64,000 nucleotides of DNA, taken from assembly GCA_035452965.1 (NCBI GenBank), contig DAOTCE010000016.1, forward strand, positions 1-64,000, read 5' to 3'. Within the stretch, counting starts at the first letter, position 1. The number at the start of each line of letters is the position of its first letter. A program made the translations under genes and the position numbers. The notes beneath the pieces are model-generated. The model was not told the DNA's origin. It worked only from the letters and a program-made list of their open reading frames with translations, and searched no databases. Below, piece by piece: positions 54,342 to 63,644 of this stretch. Source of the stretch: Candidatus Paceibacterota bacterium. Lineage in GTDB: Bacteria > Verrucomicrobiota > Verrucomicrobiia > Limisphaerales > UBA8199.

Positions 54342-54995
54342 ATGAACTTTTGGTATTTCCTCGGTTGGTGCGGCTATCGGCTGCTCTACAAGTTCTACTT
54401 CCGCTGGCGGGTGTATAACGCCGAGCGGGTCCCGCTGGAAGGCGGGGTGATCCTGGCCTCCAACCACGCCAGTTACCTCGATCCGCCCCTGGTGGGTGCC
54501 GGCTTGCGGCGTGGCATCAACTACCTCGCCCGGGAGAACCTCTTCCGGTTCCCGATAATGGGCTGGGTCCTCCGCCAATGGCAGGTCGTGCCCGTGGACC
54601 GGGATGGCGGCGGAGCGGCGGGGCTCAGGGCGATTCTGGACCGGTTGCTGGCTGGCGGAGCCATTATTCTCTTCCCCGAAGGCACACGGACGCGAGATGG
54701 CAAGCTGCAACCAGCCCGATCGGGCATTGGGCTAACAGTTATCAAGTCCACGGCGCCGGTAGTGCCAGTGCGCGTCTTCGGCACCTACGCCGCGTATGGG
54801 CGGCACCTGCTCTTCCCTCGCCCTCGCCGGGTGGCAGTGAAGTATGGCCAGCCATTGGACTTCGAACAACTGCGAGCCGAGGCAAAGACCTGCTCGAAAC
54901 CGCGCCTTAAGGAGATTTACCAACAGGTCGCCGACGAGATCATGGCGGCGATCGCCAAACTCGAACCGCACGCAGACAAGGCCCGCTTCCCGTAA
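54342..54995 (+). CDS. plsC: 1-acylglycerol-3-phosphate acyltransferase
   Basis: A 217-residue membrane-associated enzyme that adds the second acyl chain in phosphatidic acid synthesis. The catalytic motif is ASNHASYLDPPLVGA (His-x4-Asp), followed by the substrate motif LFPEGTRTRDGKLQPARSGI and VPVRVFGTYAAYGRHLLFPR. The N-terminus (NFWYFLGWCGYRLLYKFYF) is hydrophobic and should bind the membrane. The gene starts 6 bases after cmk, ending the tyrA series. The next gene is convergent. Confidence 0.93.
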   Translation: MNFWYFLGWCGYRLLYKFYFRWRVYNAERVPLEGGVILASNHASYLDPPLVGAGLRRGINYLARENLFRFPIMGWVLRQWQVVPVDRDGGGAAGLRAILDRLLAGGAIILFPEGTRTRDGKLQPARSGIGLTVIKSTAPVVPVRVFGTYAAYGRHLLFPRPRRVAVKYGQPLDFEQLRAEAKTCSKPRLKEIYQQVADEIMAAIAKLEPHADKARFP

Positions 54996-55018
54996 GGGTC
55001 ACTCAACAAGCGAGCGGA

Positions 55019-56323
55019 TCAGACTTTCGGCTCCCAACCCGGCCGGTAGGTGCGGCTGGCGAAAGCAGTGGCCGCCTCATCGCCGACAATCCGCCGCGTC
55101 TTAGGGTCAAAGTTGATCGTGTGCCCGGTGCGCCAGGCGATGTTGGCCAGGTGACAAAGCACCGTGCTCTTCTGGCCCTCCTCGATCTCGGACTTGAGTT
55201 CTTTGCCTTCCCGGATGCCATCCAGGAAGTTGGCGAAATGGACGGAGTCAAAGTCAAACAAGCCGTCGCGCTTGCTCTTGATTTCGCGGAGCACCTTGTT
55301 GTTCAGGTCGTAAATGGTGGTGTTGTTCCCAGCCATCGCCAGGCAACCCTTTTCGCCGTAGAAATTGACGCCAACGCTGGCGCCTTCAAATCCGCGCGGG
55401 GCGCAGCTCTGGCAGTCCCAGGCAATGCCCTTGTCCCCATAGTCGAACGTGGCGCCCATCGTATCCGGGGTTTCCCAATCGTCCTGGTAGAAATACCGGT
55501 TTCCGCCGCAGGTAATCCGACTCGGGAGATCGACTTGCAGGCCCCAGCGAGCCAGGTCAAGCATGTGGACACCGTTGTTGCCACTTTCGCCCGTGCCCCA
55601 GTTCCAAAACCAGTGCCAGTTGTAATGGATGATGTTGTCCTGAAAAGGCCGCTCAGGCGCGGGCCCTTGCCACAAGCCGTAATCAAGCCATTCGGGAACC
55701 GGCGCCGGCTTGCCACGGCCAATCGAGGTGCGGCGATTGGCGTACCAGCCGCGGGCGAAGGAGACCTTCCCCAACTCGCCCGCATGGAGCGCCTGGATAG
55801 ACTCGATTACCCAGGGCCAACTGCGCCGCTGGTTGCCCATCTGCACGACGCGCTTATACTTGCGCGCGGCGGCCACCATAAGCTCGCTTTCGCGCAAGTT
55901 GTGGCTGCCGGGCTTCTCGATATAGACATGCTTGCCCGCCGCGCAGGCAAGGATAGTGGCCGGCGCGTGCCAATGCTCGGGCATGGCGATGGATACTGCG
56001 TCAAGGTCGGCCTTTTCCAGGATGGTGCGGAAGTCTTTGACGCCCTGGGGTCGCCGCTGCTGCTTCTTGGCGACGGCAGCAATGCCTTTCTCGACGGCGC
56101 GGCTGTCCACGTCGCAGATGTAGCCAATCTCGGCATTGGGCAGCGCCAGGTAGCCCGAGATATGAGCCATGCCGCGGCCGTTGCAGCCGATGATGGCGAC
56201 AACGACCTTCTCGTTCGGGCTCCTGGCCCCCCGCAGCGAGGCGGCGCCGCCCAGGACACCCAATCCCGCAGCGAGCGCGGATGTTTGCTTAAGAAAGTTC
56301 CGGCGATTAATTGAGTCAGTCAT
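55019..56323 (-). CDS. Tat-exported Gfo/Idh/MocA-family oxidoreductase
   Basis: A 434-residue NAD(P)-dependent oxidoreductase with a Tat signal (INRRNFLKQTSALAAGLGVL). The Rossmann domain has VVVAIIGCNGRGMAHISGYL, IGYICDVDSRAVEKGIAAVA, SIAMPEHWHAPATILACAAG and KHVYIEKPGSHNLRESELMV, where the Lys of EKP is the catalytic residue. The C-terminal domain includes NWHWFWNWGTGESGNNGVHM and LDLARWGLQVDLPSRITCGG, the metal/sugar-binding part conserved in secreted Planctomycetes/Verrucomicrobia members. The long open upstream stretch to 56695 is not part of the gene. A second, lipid-anchored member is at 30049. Confidence 0.9.
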   Translation of the reverse strand: MTDSINRRNFLKQTSALAAGLGVLGGAASLRGARSPNEKVVVAIIGCNGRGMAHISGYLALPNAEIGYICDVDSRAVEKGIAAVAKKQQRRPQGVKDFRTILEKADLDAVSIAMPEHWHAPATILACAAGKHVYIEKPGSHNLRESELMVAAARKYKRVVQMGNQRRSWPWVIESIQALHAGELGKVSFARGWYANRRTSIGRGKPAPVPEWLDYGLWQGPAPERPFQDNIIHYNWHWFWNWGTGESGNNGVHMLDLARWGLQVDLPSRITCGGNRYFYQDDWETPDTMGATFDYGDKGIAWDCQSCAPRGFEGASVGVNFYGEKGCLAMAGNNTTIYDLNNKVLREIKSKRDGLFDFDSVHFANFLDGIREGKELKSEIEEGQKSTVLCHLANIAWRTGHTINFDPKTRRIVGDEAATAFASRTYRPGWEPKV

Positions 56324-56387
56324 GGCGCCATGAAATGGTCTTGCGGGGATTCTGGCAAGCAAACTCGGCACTGCCAAGTGAGAGGCT

Positions 56388-56720
56388 TCAGATGCCGAGA
56401 TTCGAAAGCGTGCCGCTAATGGAGTTGACGATTTGGACGAGCCGGGGGTGAGATTCTTCGAGTTCCCTGACCGCCGAGCCCAACCCCTGGAGCGAGAGTT
56501 TGAGCGACTCCGGATTCTGTTTCGCGCGAGTGGCCTCGTGGGCGGAAACATCCGTGAACCTGGCAATGCTTTGGGCCTGCTCCTCGTGTGTCTTGGACAA
56601 CTCGGCAACCTCCGACTTGAGTGTGCCAAGCAATTCCAATAACTCCTGCCGACGCTCCTCCTTGACGGCCTCGACGCTCCGGATTCTCTCTTCAATCTTG
56701 CCTATGGTGTTCTCGATCAT
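56388..56720 (-). CDS. small coiled-coil protein, DUF4404-like
   Basis: A 110-residue soluble protein, nearly all helical. MIENTIGKIEERIRSVEAVK and RRQELLELLGTLKSEVAELS form a heptad-like coiled coil. The end, LGSAVRELEESHPRLVQIVN and SISGTLSNLGI, matches the usual C-terminus of DUF4404 proteins. No function is known. I chose ATG 56720, since residues from the upstream start at 56780 are not part of the pattern. Followed by the Gfo/Idh/MocA gene on the same strand, but 64 bases away. Confidence 0.6.
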   Translation of the reverse strand: MIENTIGKIEERIRSVEAVKEERRQELLELLGTLKSEVAELSKTHEEQAQSIARFTDVSAHEATRAKQNPESLKLSLQGLGSAVRELEESHPRLVQIVNSISGTLSNLGI

Positions 56721-56887
56721 CGTTATGGCTTCGGCTTCCGGTCTAAAGATACTGTTTGCTGAAAGGCTGGCAAGCAACACAAACGCGGCGAGATATCACA
56801 CCACAGGAAGGTGGATCCGGGCAGGAGGGCCACGGCATCCAGCAGTGTTGCTGAACGTCCCCGTGCAGAGGGGCAAAGCCGGCCGCT

Positions 56888-57553
56888 TCAACGCGTTGTC
56901 GGGTCCAGTCGCTTGAGGAGTGGCTGCACCAGCTTCCAAATGGCGGCCTGAGTGGTGGCGACGTCTCCGGCGGCGTCGAATTGCCGCACGCGTTGCGGCT
57001 CGGCCGCGGCGATGGCCTGATACCCCTGAGCCACGCGATCGAAGAATGCCTGATCCGCCTCCTCGAACCGGTCGCGCTTGATGGTCAACGGCAAGGTGGG
57101 CTGGCGAGCCCGCCGGCGGGCTGCGCTGACTTCGTGCGAAACGACAAAGAGCAGCGTCAACTCCGGCCGGGTATCGCCCACAGCCACATCAATGATGCTC
57201 TTGACCATCTGCAAGTTCAGCTGGCGCCCGTATCCCTGATAGGCGGTGGTAGAATCATAGAAGCGGTCGCACAGGACAATCTGGCCGGACACAAGGGCGG
57301 GGCGGATCACTTCGCGGACCAGTTGAGCACGGCTGGCGTTCATAAGAAGTAGTTCGGCCTCGGGGGTCATGGCGTGGTTGGCCGGGCTGTGCTTGAGTGT
57401 GTGGCGAATCTCCTCCCCGACGGGTGTGCCGCCGGGTTCGCGCAAGGTGCGAACTCCATAGCCCATTGACCGCAGGCGCTCCGCCAGCAGCGATATCTGG
57501 GTCGTCTTTCCGCTGCCTTCCGTCCCTTCGAAAGTAATGAAAACGCCCTTCAT
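56888..57553 (-). CDS. tmk: thymidylate kinase
   Basis: A 221-residue enzyme that phosphorylates dTMP. The P-loop is FITFEGTEGSGKTTQISLLA (about residues 5-24), the DR motif is VLCDRFYDSTTAYQGYGRQL, and REPGGTPVGEEIRHTLKH is the family motif near 40. The lid region QPTLPLTIKRDRFEEADQAF has basic residues. Length is normal. It follows cysS on the same strand with a one-base gap, so they are probably cotranscribed. Confidence 0.95.
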   Translation of the reverse strand: MKGVFITFEGTEGSGKTTQISLLAERLRSMGYGVRTLREPGGTPVGEEIRHTLKHSPANHAMTPEAELLLMNASRAQLVREVIRPALVSGQIVLCDRFYDSTTAYQGYGRQLNLQMVKSIIDVAVGDTRPELTLLFVVSHEVSAARRRARQPTLPLTIKRDRFEEADQAFFDRVAQGYQAIAAAEPQRVRQFDAAGDVATTQAAIWKLVQPLLKRLDPTTR

Positions 57554-57554
57554 G

Positions 57555-58970
<1,416 letters not shown>

Positions 58971-59111
58971 ACACGAATGCGTGGGAGATTAGGGGCGAAG
59001 CGCGGAAAGGAAAGGATAAAGTCCGCCGCGAAGACGGGATTGGAGTTGTAACCACTGCCTCTATTCGCTTAAGAATCAAGAAGACGGATGAAGCTATACC
59101 CTGAGCCAAAA

Positions 59112-60389
59112 ATGGAAACTACATCTCCGGCGCGTTTTACGGTCGGTTTAATGGTGTGGGCGTCGCTCGCGCTCGCAGGTTCCAACGCGCAGACCAACAC
59201 CTCCGCTCCTGGCCCGGTTCCAGCCCAGGTAGTCATCATCGGAACGCTGCATGGCGGGCACAGGTCGAGCACCAACTACTCCGTGGAACTGCTGCGAAAG
59301 CTGATTGTGGCCGTGAAACCGGCCGCTATTTTGATAGAGACTCCGCCGGAGATTGCTGGCCAGCCGACGGTGCGCGACGGGCGGGCCACCAACCCGGGAG
59401 GCGGTGTTGAAAACACCATAGCAAACATTGCGGCGGATGATTTGGGCGTCAATGTCATTGCTTACGACCGTGAGGGGCGCCAGGAGTACTACCTGAAGAC
59501 CCACTATATTCCGCGTCAGGAGGCTGCTTTCAGGGGCCTGGACAGGTGGTTTACCGCCCAGGCCGGCCGCGCACCGGACTCGATTGTCCACCTGGCGAAC
59601 CGGCTGAGGCTCGAGACGATCGGAAAGCAAGACAACATCAACCGCAAAGGCGGCCCAGAGGCGGTCAACTCGGCCAATTTCGACATGGTGATCGCTGCCA
59701 AGCACGGCATTCTCTTCGGCATGGGGCCGAAGCTGGTCATGGCTGCCGGGGAGCAGGCGTTGGCCGAGGAGCTGTTCTTCGTGAGCCATGAGTGGCAGGA
59801 GCGCAACCAGATTATGGCCCGGCACATACGGGAGATTGCCTGCAAGTTCGCAGGCAAGCGCCTGGTGGTCCTGACGGGGGCGGAACACCGATACATCCTG
59901 CGCGAGCTGCTGGCGAAGGCGCCGGAGTTGGAGATTAGGGAGTTCTACGAGGTGCCCGAATGGACCGGAGCCGTGCCGCCGGAGTTCGCCAGCCCGGCGC
60001 GGAAAGGGCAGCTCGCGGGCCCAGCCTCGATCGGGCAGCGACCCGGCGCTCGAAACGGAGACGCAGCCAGCGCCGCAGCACCAGAGGTAACGCTGGTGGG
60101 CATCGGCATCGAGCTGCAGAACGGGTATCCCGACATCAAACGCTTGTTCCCCGGCTCGCCGGCCGAGTTGTGCGGTCAGCTTCATCCGGGGGATCGTATT
60201 CTCGCCCTGGCGCAGGGCGATCAAGCATTTGTGGATTCTCGCAAGCTGGGCCTGCAGGAGCTGGTGCAGATGATCCGCGGCAAGCCTGGCACGACGATCC
60301 GGCTTCAGGTCCTGCCGGCTGACGCTCCGCCAGTTGCGACTCCCCGGACAATCGCCCTTGTCAGGAACAGCTACGCCATCAACCGCTGA
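59112..60389 (+). CDS. exported TraB-like domain fused to a PDZ domain
   Basis: A 425-residue protein with a signal peptide (ARFTVGLMVWASLALAGSNA). The first domain (about 35-300) has a TraB/PrgY/EreA-like pattern: VVIIGTLHGGHRSSTNYSVE, LLRKLIVAVKPAAILIETPP, then VSHEWQERNQIMARHIREIA and GKRLVVLTGAEHRYILRELL, with the conserved His, Glu and Arg positions of this putative metalloprotease/hydrolase fold. Near the end is a PDZ domain: GIGIELQNGYPDIKRLFPGS, PAELCGQLHPGDRILALAQG, RGKPGTTIRLQVL. PDZ plus TraB-like is an unusual combination, consistent with a periplasmic protease. ATG 59112 or 59088 could start it; I use 59112. Confidence 0.7.
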   Translation: METTSPARFTVGLMVWASLALAGSNAQTNTSAPGPVPAQVVIIGTLHGGHRSSTNYSVELLRKLIVAVKPAAILIETPPEIAGQPTVRDGRATNPGGGVENTIANIAADDLGVNVIAYDREGRQEYYLKTHYIPRQEAAFRGLDRWFTAQAGRAPDSIVHLANRLRLETIGKQDNINRKGGPEAVNSANFDMVIAAKHGILFGMGPKLVMAAGEQALAEELFFVSHEWQERNQIMARHIREIACKFAGKRLVVLTGAEHRYILRELLAKAPELEIREFYEVPEWTGAVPPEFASPARKGQLAGPASIGQRPGARNGDAASAAAPEVTLVGIGIELQNGYPDIKRLFPGSPAELCGQLHPGDRILALAQGDQAFVDSRKLGLQELVQMIRGKPGTTIRLQVLPADAPPVATPRTIALVRNSYAINR

Positions 60390-60596
60390 GCTGCAGTGGG
60401 AAAGGAGCTCGGCCGCCGCTTATCAGGCTTTGCGAGGACGGGAGCTGCTCCCCCATGCATCCGCGCTGCGGCCGCGCGGGGTGTTACAATATGCTTGCCA
60501 GCGAGCGGGCGTATGCGAGAATGTGGGAGTATTAGTTTATGACCACAGCAGTGCAGCAAGCTTGGCAGATTACAGCCGCATGAATGAATTCCAGCC

Positions 60597-60611
60597 GGGG
60601 AGGCTGAGTTG
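60597..60611 (+). promoter_or_regulatory. strong ribosome-binding site with TTG start of infC
   Basis: GGGGAGG at 60597-60603, five bases before TTG 60609-60611. The protein similarity begins right there and no ATG or GTG is positioned as well, so TTG is the likely start. Non-standard starts in infC are the basis of its autoregulation in enterobacteria (AUU), so this may matter here. Confidence 0.75.
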
Positions 60612-61265
60612 AGCCGCCCTTTTCCCTTCCGTTCGCGTTACTCCCGGGAGCCTCTGCATCGTCGCAATGGCAAGATCCGTGCCCGTGAAGTGCGCGTGCT
60701 CGACGAGAACAAGCAGCAAGTGGGGGTCATGTCCCTCAACGAAGCCCTGCGGCTAGCCATGAGCAAGGGGCTGGACTTGGTGGAAATCGCCCCCAACGCC
60801 ACGCCGTCCGTGTGCCGGATCGTGGATTACGGCAAGTTCATGTACGAAGAGGCCAAGCGGCATAAGGACACGCAGGGGCGCCAGTCGGCGAGCAAGATGA
60901 AGGAGATTCAGCTTTCGCCGACGATTGATCCACACGACCTGGAAATAAAGGTAGGCCACGCGGTCGGCTTCCTGTGCGAGGATATGAAGGTGCGGGTCAA
61001 GCTGCGCTTTCGCGGGCGGCAGAAGGCGCACACGGAATTCGGGTTTGAGGTGGTCAACCGCTTCGTCCAGAAGATCAGCCCCTGGGGCCAGGCGGATGCA
61101 CCGCCGAAGATGCTGGGCGACCGCGACCTAAACGTCGTTCTCAGCCCATTGCCTCGCAACAAACGCGCCAGGAATCCCCGCCAATCCGAGCCGCCGGAAC
61201 CAGCAGCGCAGGGAGCACCGTCGATGCCGCCAGTTGCGCCGCCAGCATCCGGTTCGGCTGCTTAG
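60609..61265 (+). CDS. infC: translation initiation factor IF-3
   Basis: A 218-residue factor that binds the 30S subunit and checks start codons. The N-terminal domain has RRNGKIRAREVRVLDENKQQ and LRLAMSKGLDLVEIAPNATP, followed by CRIVDYGKFMYEEAKRHKDT at the linker. The C-terminal domain has KMKEIQLSPTIDPHDLEIKV, VRVKLRFRGRQKAHTEFGFE and LGDRDLNVVLSPL. IF-3 is usually 170-180 residues; this one has an extra Pro/Ala-rich tail of about 30 residues. It is not beside rpmI-rplT, which lie near 17 kb. A pair of hairpins follows the gene. Confidence 0.96.
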   Translation: MSRPFPFRSRYSREPLHRRNGKIRAREVRVLDENKQQVGVMSLNEALRLAMSKGLDLVEIAPNATPSVCRIVDYGKFMYEEAKRHKDTQGRQSASKMKEIQLSPTIDPHDLEIKVGHAVGFLCEDMKVRVKLRFRGRQKAHTEFGFEVVNRFVQKISPWGQADAPPKMLGDRDLNVVLSPLPRNKRARNPRQSEPPEPAAQGAPSMPPVAPPASGSAA

Positions 61266-61291
61266 AGCCTGTTTAAAAATGCCAGTCTAAT

Positions 61292-61486
61292 GCCGGGTGT
61301 GGACACCCGGCCTACAGGGAATCGGCGAAAAGGCGCAAGCCTGTAGGCCCAGTCCCCTGACCGGGCGAATTCTCAAACAAGCTCTTAGCCCGGATATTTC
61401 ATCTTCCGCACGAAATGCTGACAGGCCAGCGCGTGGGCATCCTGCCCGCTTGAGTCACTCTAACCTTGTAAGCGGGCAGGATGCCC
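61292..61486. repeat. three adjacent inverted repeats downstream of infC
   Basis: GCCGGGTGT (61292-61300), GG, ACACCCGGC (61303-61311); overlapping GGCCTACAGG (61309-61318) paired with CCTGTAGGCC (61340-61349); and GGGCATCCTGCCCGCTT (61435-61451) paired with AAGCGGGCAGGATGCCC (61470-61486), an 18-base loop. This convergent gap lies between infC and the BON gene. They could act as terminators in both directions or be small dispersed repeats of the REP type. No protein-coding sign was seen. Confidence 0.75.
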
Positions 61487-61519
61487 GCAGCACCACTTCG
61501 CAGGGGTGAGAGGTCCCGA

Positions 61520-62011
61520 CTAGGAATCGGCTTTCGGTTTCACCTGAAGGGTGGAGACCACCTCGCGCACACCGTCAGTCTCCATCGCCAACAGTATCGC
61601 CTCGCCGATATGATCGGAGGAGGTCACAAAGCCGGATAAGGTGACTACTCCGCCGGTGGTGTTGACTGAAATATTGAGCGCCGAGAGATCACGGCTCGCG
61701 ACCAGCTTGGCCTTGATGGCAGCAGTAATGCGCGCGTCGGCGGTGGCATCGGCTATCGCCTTGCCGGCTGCGCTGGCTTCGCGGCGAACAACTTGACCGG
61801 TGCGAGCCAGTTCCTCCTTGATGTCCTCGGGCCGCAGCCGGAGAGAGCGGATCTTGTCCTGGGCTGCGTCGCGGGCAGCGGTGGCGGCACTCTCGACCTT
61901 CTTCTCGGCCGACTGCCAGCGCGGGTCATTCCGATACGTAGTGTAAAACCAGACTCCCGCACCGCCAACGGCGATGCCCAGGACCAACACCATGAACGTT
62001 CTCATACTCAA
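61520..62011 (-). CDS. membrane-anchored BON-domain protein
   Basis: A 163-residue protein with an N-terminal hydrophobic segment (FMVLVLGIAVGGAGVWFYTT, about residues 6-25), a charged helical spacer (about 30-90) and one BON domain (about 90-160: ADARITAAIKAKLVASRDLS, LNISVNTTGGVVTLSGFVTS, GVREVVSTLQVKP). BON domains are thought to bind phospholipid; OsmY-type proteins protect the envelope. Here it is probably periplasmic and tethered to the inner membrane. The gene starts 7 bases after the stop of the kinase gene, so it is probably transcribed with it. Confidence 0.88.
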   Translation of the reverse strand: MSMRTFMVLVLGIAVGGAGVWFYTTYRNDPRWQSAEKKVESAATAARDAAQDKIRSLRLRPEDIKEELARTGQVVRREASAAGKAIADATADARITAAIKAKLVASRDLSALNISVNTTGGVVTLSGFVTSSDHIGEAILLAMETDGVREVVSTLQVKPKADS

Positions 62012-62017
62012 CGCGGT

Positions 62018-63478
62018 CTATTCGTTGTGGGGAATCTTGATCGTGCTGCCGCCAATAAACTCACGGATGACGGCATCACCGGGGATTATGTCGTAATTCG
62101 CAGCCTGTTCCCTGCCCAGCGCCTCCACGGAATCCAGCAGATGCTTGACCCGCTCATAGCGGATGCGGGCGTCTAGAAAACCACTGTAGGATTGAAAGTC
62201 CTCAGGGCATGGCAGGTAGCCGTCCGGGCCGCAGAAAAACGGCTTGAGAACGGGCAGGTCGAATGGGAAGCCGCCATTGACAACGTGGTCGGCCAATCCG
62301 CTCAACGGGATGATGCTGAATAGTTCGCCTGCGCGGACATAATGCCAGTGCAGGATCGTGAGCAGCGGGCTGTGATTGCGGTGCTGAACATCGCGCAGCA
62401 TGCGGCGCAGCAGGCGGACATCAGTGAAATGCGTGCGGCGCCCGCTGCTGCCATCGCCCTCGTAGAGAACATTCTGAGTCTCGATGTAGAGGCGGAACTG
62501 CGAGGAGGCGGGAATGCCTTCCGTAATGGGCGGGTAAAGCCCATGCAAGCAATCCAGCAGGAGAATCTGCCCGGCCTCCAATTTGATGCGTTTGGTGGCA
62601 GTGCGGCGGCCTTCCTTGAAACTGTAAATCGGCTTCTCAATGGTCTCGCCCGCGAGCAGTGCGGCGAGGTGGCTGTTGAGCAACTGGATGTCCAGTGCTT
62701 CGGGCGTCTCATAGTTGCGGTCGTTGATCCAATCGGTGGGATGCTCGACGAGCGACCAGAAATAGTCATCAAGGTTGAGCATCAGAAAGCGCAGGCCCTG
62801 CTTCTGGAGCCGCTCCGTCAATTTGACGGTGGTGGTCGTCTTCCCGGAGGAGCTCGGGCCGCTGACCCACATCATGCGAAGCGGATCCCCGCCGCTGCAG
62901 CGCTGCATGACCTTCCGGGCCGCTTCGTCAAGCGACTGCTCATACAGTCCGAGCGACTCGTCCACCAGCGCCTTGGTTCTCCCGCTGCGGACGATTTCGT
63001 TGAGACCGGCGACGGTATCGCAGCCACGCGCTCGGTTCCAGGCCAGTGTCTGATCCATGCGCACTCGCGGAAAGCCGTTGCCCATGAACTTATCCGTCGT
63101 AATCGCGCCTTCCCGCAGCCAATGCCTGCCCCAGCGATAACATTCGTAGGCGTCGGCCGTGTTCTGGAAGCCATAGCTCCGCAACGCGTGGAGCACCTCG
63201 TCCTGGATTGTCTCGATAGTCGGCGGGAAATTGGAGATCAGGTGATGCGGATCGGAATTGAGGCACACAACCACTGCGTCGGCCAGAAACTCGGCGATCT
63301 TGTCATTGCTGCCGTGCGCCTGGAAAATGGCTTCGTTGACGCCGGGGACAAGGTCCTGGCTAAACCCTCCTATGGACTCTGCGGCGTGGAAAATAGCCCG
63401 CCGGATGCGCATGTCGTCGAACTTCACGAGTGCGCGATTCCGCTTCTGTACTTTGACTATTCGGTTTTGGACTGCCAT
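62018..63478 (-). CDS. ATP-cone domain fused to a uridine-kinase-type P-loop kinase
   Basis: A 486-residue cytoplasmic protein. An N-terminal ATP-cone (about 5-95: RIVKVQKRNRALVKFDDMRI, RRAIFHAAESIGGFSQDLVP, TIETIQDEVLHALRSYGFQN), which in ribonucleotide reductases and NrdR senses ATP/dATP, precedes a phosphoribulokinase/uridine kinase domain. The P-loop is MMWVSGPSSSGKTTTTVKLT (about 203-222), followed by FLMLNLDDYFWSLVEHPTDW and LDIQLLNSHLAALLAGETIE, motifs of uridine kinases. The substrate is probably a nucleoside. The ATP-cone suggests allosteric control by nucleotide level, but this is inferred. Confidence 0.85.
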   Translation of the reverse strand: MAVQNRIVKVQKRNRALVKFDDMRIRRAIFHAAESIGGFSQDLVPGVNEAIFQAHGSNDKIAEFLADAVVVCLNSDPHHLISNFPPTIETIQDEVLHALRSYGFQNTADAYECYRWGRHWLREGAITTDKFMGNGFPRVRMDQTLAWNRARGCDTVAGLNEIVRSGRTKALVDESLGLYEQSLDEAARKVMQRCSGGDPLRMMWVSGPSSSGKTTTTVKLTERLQKQGLRFLMLNLDDYFWSLVEHPTDWINDRNYETPEALDIQLLNSHLAALLAGETIEKPIYSFKEGRRTATKRIKLEAGQILLLDCLHGLYPPITEGIPASSQFRLYIETQNVLYEGDGSSGRRTHFTDVRLLRRMLRDVQHRNHSPLLTILHWHYVRAGELFSIIPLSGLADHVVNGGFPFDLPVLKPFFCGPDGYLPCPEDFQSYSGFLDARIRYERVKHLLDSVEALGREQAANYDIIPGDAVIREFIGGSTIKIPHNE

Positions 63479-63644
63479 GTGGTCTGACTATACACCAGGG
63501 CCGGCGGCTGACAACGTAGTTCATCCTCCGGCGGGCACTCCGGACGAAACACGCCAGGACAATCGGCTCCCGCCCCCTGCGCACCGGAAGCAGGTCTCAG
63601 GATTGCATGACCGCGGAGGAATGTTAGGCTCCAAACCGGAAGCT

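Noticed and set aside
55121..56314. 397-codon plus-strand frame opposite the Gfo/Idh/MocA gene
   Set aside because: Antisense shadow of clear Rossmann-fold motifs; no recognisable protein pattern.
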